Positions 43,365 through 45,978 of a stretch of DNA of 45,978 nt are shown here, in pieces. Both the position numbers and the translations under genes were made by a program. Origin of the DNA: UBA1731 sp964567665 (GTDB lineage: Bacteria > Verrucomicrobiota > Kiritimatiellia > RFP12 > UBA1067); contig CAZMNN010000021.1 of the NCBI GenBank assembly GCA_964567665.1, forward strand, positions 1 to 45,978, given 5' to 3'. The notes below the pieces were generated by a model, which saw only the letters and a program-made list of their open reading frames with translations, was not told the DNA's origin and ran no database searches. The number at the start of each line of letters is the position of its first letter. The stretch's first letter is position 1.

Positions 43365-44162
43365 ATGGGAAACTACCAGAATACACGTCACAGGAAAGGA
43401 CCTCGCGAACTCGTTTCGGGCGGCGAATGGCTTTACGGACGCAATCCCGTCATAGAGGTGCTTCGCGCTGGCAGGCGCACCGTCTCGGAGATGGTTCTGC
43501 CGCCGCCGTCCAAGGACGAATCCGACGAGATTGCGTCGCTTCGCCTTACTGCGCAGCAGCGCCGCATCGTTGTGCGCACGATGGACAGGGACGGCCTCGA
43601 CCGTCTGGTTCGCGGCGGACACCACCAGGGCGTAGCCATCAAGACGGGAGGCTACCCGTATGTCGATTTCGAGGATATCGTGCGTGATGTCGAAGAGGAC
43701 GAGAACGCAATCGTGGTTGCCCTTGACCATCTTGAGGATCCGCAGAACGTAGGCTCGATATTGCGCACGGCCTGTGCCGCCGGAGTGACGGGGGTTCTGA
43801 TACCGGAGGACAGGAGCGTCGGCGTGACGCCGGCCGCAGTCCGCGCTTCCGCCGGTGCTGCGGAGCATCTGAAGGTTGCGCGTGTCGTCAACCTGCCGAG
43901 AGCCATGAAGATCCTAAAGGAGAAAAATCTGTGGTTCACCGGCCTTGACTGGGGCGACGACGCAAGGAAGTACACTGAAGTGGACTTCAAGGGACGAACT
44001 GGCCTTGTTGTGGGAGCGGAGGGCGCGGGGCTTTCGCGCCTTGTGCGTGAGACGTGCGATTTCATAGCGGAGCTTCCGATGCCGGGCGGATTCGAGTCTC
44101 TGAACGCAGGTGTTGCGGCCGGGGTTGCGCTGTACGAGGTTCTGCGCCAGCACGGACGGTGA
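43365..44162 (+). CDS. rlmB: SpoU/TrmH-family rRNA 2'-O-methyltransferase (RlmB-like)
   Basis: A 265-residue SAM-dependent RNA methyltransferase with a small N-terminal substrate-binding domain (YGRNPVIEVLRAGRR) and a SPOUT knot domain. Motif 1 VVALDHLEDPQNVGSILRTA, motif 2 GRTGLVVGAEGAGLSRLVRE and motif 3 LPMPGGFESLNAGVAAGVALYEVLR are all present. RlmB methylates G2251 of 23S rRNA; the family also holds tRNA enzymes, so the target is inferred. ATG 43365 has AAGGTG 6 nt upstream, better than the TTG at 43329. Confidence 0.88.
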   Translation: MGNYQNTRHRKGPRELVSGGEWLYGRNPVIEVLRAGRRTVSEMVLPPPSKDESDEIASLRLTAQQRRIVVRTMDRDGLDRLVRGGHHQGVAIKTGGYPYVDFEDIVRDVEEDENAIVVALDHLEDPQNVGSILRTACAAGVTGVLIPEDRSVGVTPAAVRASAGAAEHLKVARVVNLPRAMKILKEKNLWFTGLDWGDDARKYTEVDFKGRTGLVVGAEGAGLSRLVRETCDFIAELPMPGGFESLNAGVAAGVALYEVLRQHGR

Positions 44163-44226
44163 AGAATCGCCGGACGGCGCTGACGGCAATGGATTTGCGA
44201 AACTGATTCTGACAGGATATCCACAC

Positions 44227-44862
44227 ATGAAAACATGGTTAGCTTTCTGGTACGGCATCTTCAAGAACAACCCGACGTTCCGGCTTGTGCTCGGTCTGTG
44301 TCCGACGCTCGCCGTCACCACGTCCGTCGAGAACGCCGTAGGCATGGGGTGCGCCGCCACGTTCGTCCTTGTATGCTCCAACGGATTGGTGTCTGCACTG
44401 CGCAGACTCATACCGGACGCAGTGCACATCCCGTGCTACATTGTGATAATCGCCGCGTTCGTGACCACGGTGGACATGCTTATGCAGGCATATCTTCCCG
44501 CGTTGTCCGATTCGCTGGGAATCTTCATCCCGCTGATAGTGGTGAACTGCATAATCCTTGGTCGTGCCGAGGCGTTTGCATCGAAGAATCCAGTGCTTCC
44601 GTCGCTTGCCGACGGTTTGGGATCTGGCCTTGGCTTCACCCTGTCGCTCACGCTCATAGGCGCAATCCGCCAGTTCGCCGGCGGATACATCACGATGGCG
44701 ATACTTCCCGCCGGAGGATTCATAGTGTTTGGGCTTGTGCTTGCGCTCTTCAACCGCATAGGCGAATGGAACGCGCAGAGGAAAGGCGATCTGCCGCCGA
44801 TGCCGGTCAATCTTGACTGCCGCCACTGCACGCTTTGCCCGAAAGGAAAAGAGGCGGCATGA
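44227..44862 (+). CDS. rnfE: RnfE/NqrD-like membrane subunit with C-terminal Cys motif, without other rnf genes
   Basis: A 211-residue six-helix membrane protein with the RnfE/NqrD pattern: NNPTFRLVLGLCPTLAVTTSVENAVGMG at the start, PCYIVIIAAFVTTVDMLMQAY, IVVNCIILGRAEAFASKNPVLPSLADGLGSGLGF and the conserved tail of helix 6. RnfE is one of six subunits that couple ferredoxin-NAD electron flow to ion pumping, but none of the others is here; mlaE, rlmB and nrdR are the neighbours. After the last helix it ends with C198, C201, C204 (DCRHCTLCPKG), a CxxCxxC motif I do not recall in RnfE. It overlaps nrdR by ATGA. Confidence 0.85.
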   Translation: MKTWLAFWYGIFKNNPTFRLVLGLCPTLAVTTSVENAVGMGCAATFVLVCSNGLVSALRRLIPDAVHIPCYIVIIAAFVTTVDMLMQAYLPALSDSLGIFIPLIVVNCIILGRAEAFASKNPVLPSLADGLGSGLGFTLSLTLIGAIRQFAGGYITMAILPAGGFIVFGLVLALFNRIGEWNAQRKGDLPPMPVNLDCRHCTLCPKGKEAA

Positions 44863-45305
44863 AGTGTCCGAAATGCGGCAACGGTGAAGACCGGGTGCTT
44901 GATTCGCGCAGCGTGAGGGAGGGGGCGGCAATCCGCCGCCGCCGCGAGTGCGCCGGTTGCGGGTTCAGGTTCACGACGCATGAAGAGATCGACCGCGACG
45001 AGGTGATTGTTGTGAAGCGCGACGGACGCCGTCAGCCGTTCGACAGGCGCAAGCTGGAGAAGGGCGTAAGGATCGCCTGCGGCAATCGTCCCGTCTCCGA
45101 TGACCAGGTGCGCAATCTTCTCGACAGCGTGATAGCCGCGATAGACGGAGACGAAGTTACGTCGGAGAGGCTTGGCGAACTCGTGATGGAGCGTCTGCAC
45201 AAGATCGACCAGGTCGCCTACATACGCTTTGCCAGCGTATACAGGAACTTCACCGACGTGAACCAGTTCCTTTCCGTGATCACCGACATGGTGAAGCGTC
45301 AGTGA
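44859..45305 (+). CDS. nrdR: transcriptional repressor NrdR
   Basis: A 148-residue regulator of ribonucleotide reductase genes. A zinc ribbon (Cys3, Cys6, Cys31, Cys34; MKCPKCG and CAGCGFRFTT) is followed by an ATP-cone (VVKRDGRRQPFDRRKLEKG and onward) that senses ATP/dATP. The end VYRNFTDVNQFL is characteristic. The ATG at 44859 overlaps the rnfE stop (ATGA). I did not see a clear NrdR box in the window, so its targets lie elsewhere. Confidence 0.95.
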   Translation: MKCPKCGNGEDRVLDSRSVREGAAIRRRRECAGCGFRFTTHEEIDRDEVIVVKRDGRRQPFDRRKLEKGVRIACGNRPVSDDQVRNLLDSVIAAIDGDEVTSERLGELVMERLHKIDQVAYIRFASVYRNFTDVNQFLSVITDMVKRQ

Positions 45306-45433
45306 CGTATGCCGGCGTAATTCAGCCGCCATCGCTGACGCGGATGAGCGTTCGTGGCGTATTCCGACATAATTCAATCGCCATCGTCGACATGGAGAAT
45401 CGTACATGGCGTTAGTCGGCGCAATCCGGCCGC
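45306..45433 (+). repeat. 52-bp-period tandem repeat, 2.5 copies, after nrdR
   Basis: Unit 1 (45306-45357) starts right after the nrdR stop; unit 2 (45358-45409) matches it at 38 of 52 positions without gaps; unit 3 (45410-45433) matches unit 1 at 18 of 24 positions and then ends in a T-run (CTTTTTTG). Shared core: TAATTCA then CGCCATCG. Each unit begins CGT. Confidence 0.7.
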
Positions 45434-45467
45434 TTTTTTGTGAAATAAAATTTTTCGACATTTCCGC

Positions 45468-45496
45468 TTGCATCGGAATACGGGATGTGATATACT
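45468..45496 (+). promoter_or_regulatory. promoter of the tRNA cluster
   Basis: TTGCAT (45468-45473), 17-bp spacer, TATACT (45491-45496) preceded by TGA. It ends about 24 nt before the chimeric tRNA locus. Confidence 0.7.
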
Positions 45497-45519
45497 TCGC
45501 ACCGTTTTTCACCTACTGG

Positions 45520-45626
45520 GGGGTTGTGGCGCAATTGGTTAGCGCACTGGACTGTCGATCCGGGGGTTGCGGGAGCTCCAGCCTTCCAAGCTGGCTACGA
45601 GGGTTCGATTCCCTTCGCCCGCTCCA
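45520..45626 (+). pseudogene. tRNA-Asp/tRNA-Gly chimera
   Basis: A 107-nt stretch joins the 5' part of a tRNA-Asp to the 3' part of a tRNA-Gly. The Asp part has acceptor GGGGTTG, D-arm GCGC...GCGC, anticodon arm CTGGA-CTGTCGA-TCCGG (GTC) and the first T-stem strand GCGGG. The Gly part starts within its D-stem (AGCTCC), then anticodon loop with TCC (CAGCC-TTCCAAG-CTGG region), T-arm GAGGG-TTCGATT-CCCTT, acceptor 3' strand CGCCCGC, T and CCA. The Asp acceptor cannot pair with CGCCCGC. A deletion between two adjacent tRNA genes, or an assembly collapse, explains it. Confidence 0.75.
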
Positions 45627-45659
45627 TTTCCGAGAGGTTTGGCGGTCACGCCGCTTCCG

Positions 45660-45745
45660 GCCGGAGTGGCGAAATGGCAGACGCAGCAGACTCAAAATCT
45701 GCCGCACGCGAGTGTGTGAGGGTTCGAGTCCCTCCTCCGGCACCA
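45660..45745 (+). tRNA. tRNA-Leu (anticodon CAA)
   Basis: An 86-nt class II tRNA: acceptor GCCGGAG with CTCCGGC, anticodon stem GCAGA/TCTGC around CTCAAAA (anticodon CAA), a long variable arm (CGCACGCGAGTGTGTG), T-arm GAGGG-TTCGAGT-CCCTC, discriminator A and encoded CCA. It reads UUG. Confidence 0.95.
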
Positions 45746-45924
45746 GTCATTGCAGTGTGTAGCATTTTTCCGTGATTCTTTGTGGCAGCCGCATTGTGCC
45801 GACATTGCAGGATGAATCTTTCATGGTTGAATCATCGATGCGCACATCGCAGCATTGAGGGCAAAAAAAAAATCGCGGCGCGTCATTATTCAGACGAAAG
45901 CCGCTTCCATTGTCCCTGACCTGA
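45746..45924. other. gap between tRNA-Leu and tRNA-Ala
   Basis: I see no gene. A run of ten A (45863-45872) would read as T10 on the minus strand after a weak GCG/CGC stem, possibly the end signal of the minus-strand tRNA-Ala transcript. Confidence 0.35.
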
Positions 45925-45978
45925 TGGTGGAGAAGAAGAGATTCGAACTCTCGACCCCCACGTTGCGAACGTGATGCT
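45925..45978 (-). tRNA. tRNA-Ala (anticodon CGC), 5' part beyond the window
   Basis: On the minus strand the visible 3' two thirds contain the anticodon stem TCACG/CGTGG around TTCGCAA (anticodon CGC), T-arm GAGAG-TTCGAAT-CTCTT, acceptor 3' strand CTTCTCC, discriminator A and encoded CCA. U70 and A73 fit alanine identity (G3-U70), though G3 is out of view. Confidence 0.82.

Noticed and set aside
45520..45626. A single tRNA-Asp interrupted by an intron
   Set aside because: The 3' acceptor strand CGCCCGC does not pair with the Asp 5' strand, and the inserted part carries a complete Gly anticodon arm.

Overview
The window is a stretch of bacterial chromosome, visibly GC-rich (roughly 60% by eye) and densely coded, with about 40 protein genes, three ordinary tRNA genes (one cut by the window end) and one chimeric tRNA locus. 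The protein set suggests a Gram-negative, fermentative anaerobe: pyruvate formate-lyase with its activase, a long phosphofructokinase, GAPDH, a 2[4Fe-4S] ferredoxin, an RnfE-type subunit, a secretin with inner-membrane pilus/type II secretion partners, MlaE, TatA, and a secreted protein with autotransporter-type strand repeats. I infer the PVC superphylum, most likely Kiritimatiellota or a relative, from the repeat-rich secreted protein, the HisI variant and dnaK lying next to groES-groEL. This is a lineage guess, not a proof.

Layout. 1-4600: a cupin protein, two palindromic elements, a Tat-exported metallo-beta-lactamase-fold protein and a large secreted repeat protein. 4600-9700: htpG, hisI-tatA, a DEAD-box helicase, and gpsA on the minus strand. 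9900-13650: ferredoxin coupled to a 10-TM exporter, endonuclease IV, a phosphohexomutase split over two overlapping frames, and a DUF192 protein. 13650-18400: gapA, rpsU, tRNA-Glu (minus), rplM-rpsI and a second DEAD-box helicase. 18400-25400: an AMP-forming acyl ligase fused to a membrane domain, a glycosyltransferase, pflB-pflA (minus), an acyl carrier protein and a PglD-like acyltransferase. 25400-29700: dnaK-groES-groEL behind a consensus sigma-54 promoter. 29700-36640: a membrane protein, pfk, a SNF2 helicase, a phosphoribosyltransferase, tsaB and an aminotransferase. 36640-42530: a PilM/PilN-like fusion, a PilO-like protein, a secretin and a TolA-like coiled-coil protein. 42530-45310: mlaE, rlmB-like, rnfE-like and nrdR. 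45310-45978: a 52-bp tandem repeat, the chimeric tRNA locus, tRNA-Leu and part of tRNA-Ala.

Three regulatory themes emerge. First, seven genes have an extended -10 box (TGnTATAAT) whose last base lies only 8-11 nt before the start codon; six of the seven have no Shine-Dalgarno sequence, so they probably make leaderless or nearly leaderless mRNAs. Genes with longer leaders carry clear Shine-Dalgarno sequences. Second, stable-RNA, ribosomal and central-metabolism genes use -35/-10 promoters with 17-bp spacers. Third, the chaperone operon has a perfect -24/-12 promoter with upstream half-sites and no CIRCE element.

The most unusual items are: the secretin gene, whose barrel-coding third has a much lower GC content than both flanks; the sigma-54 promoter of the chaperone operon; the leaderless promoter class; the tRNA-Asp/tRNA-Gly chimera; the split phosphohexomutase; and several undescribed palindromic or tandem repeats.
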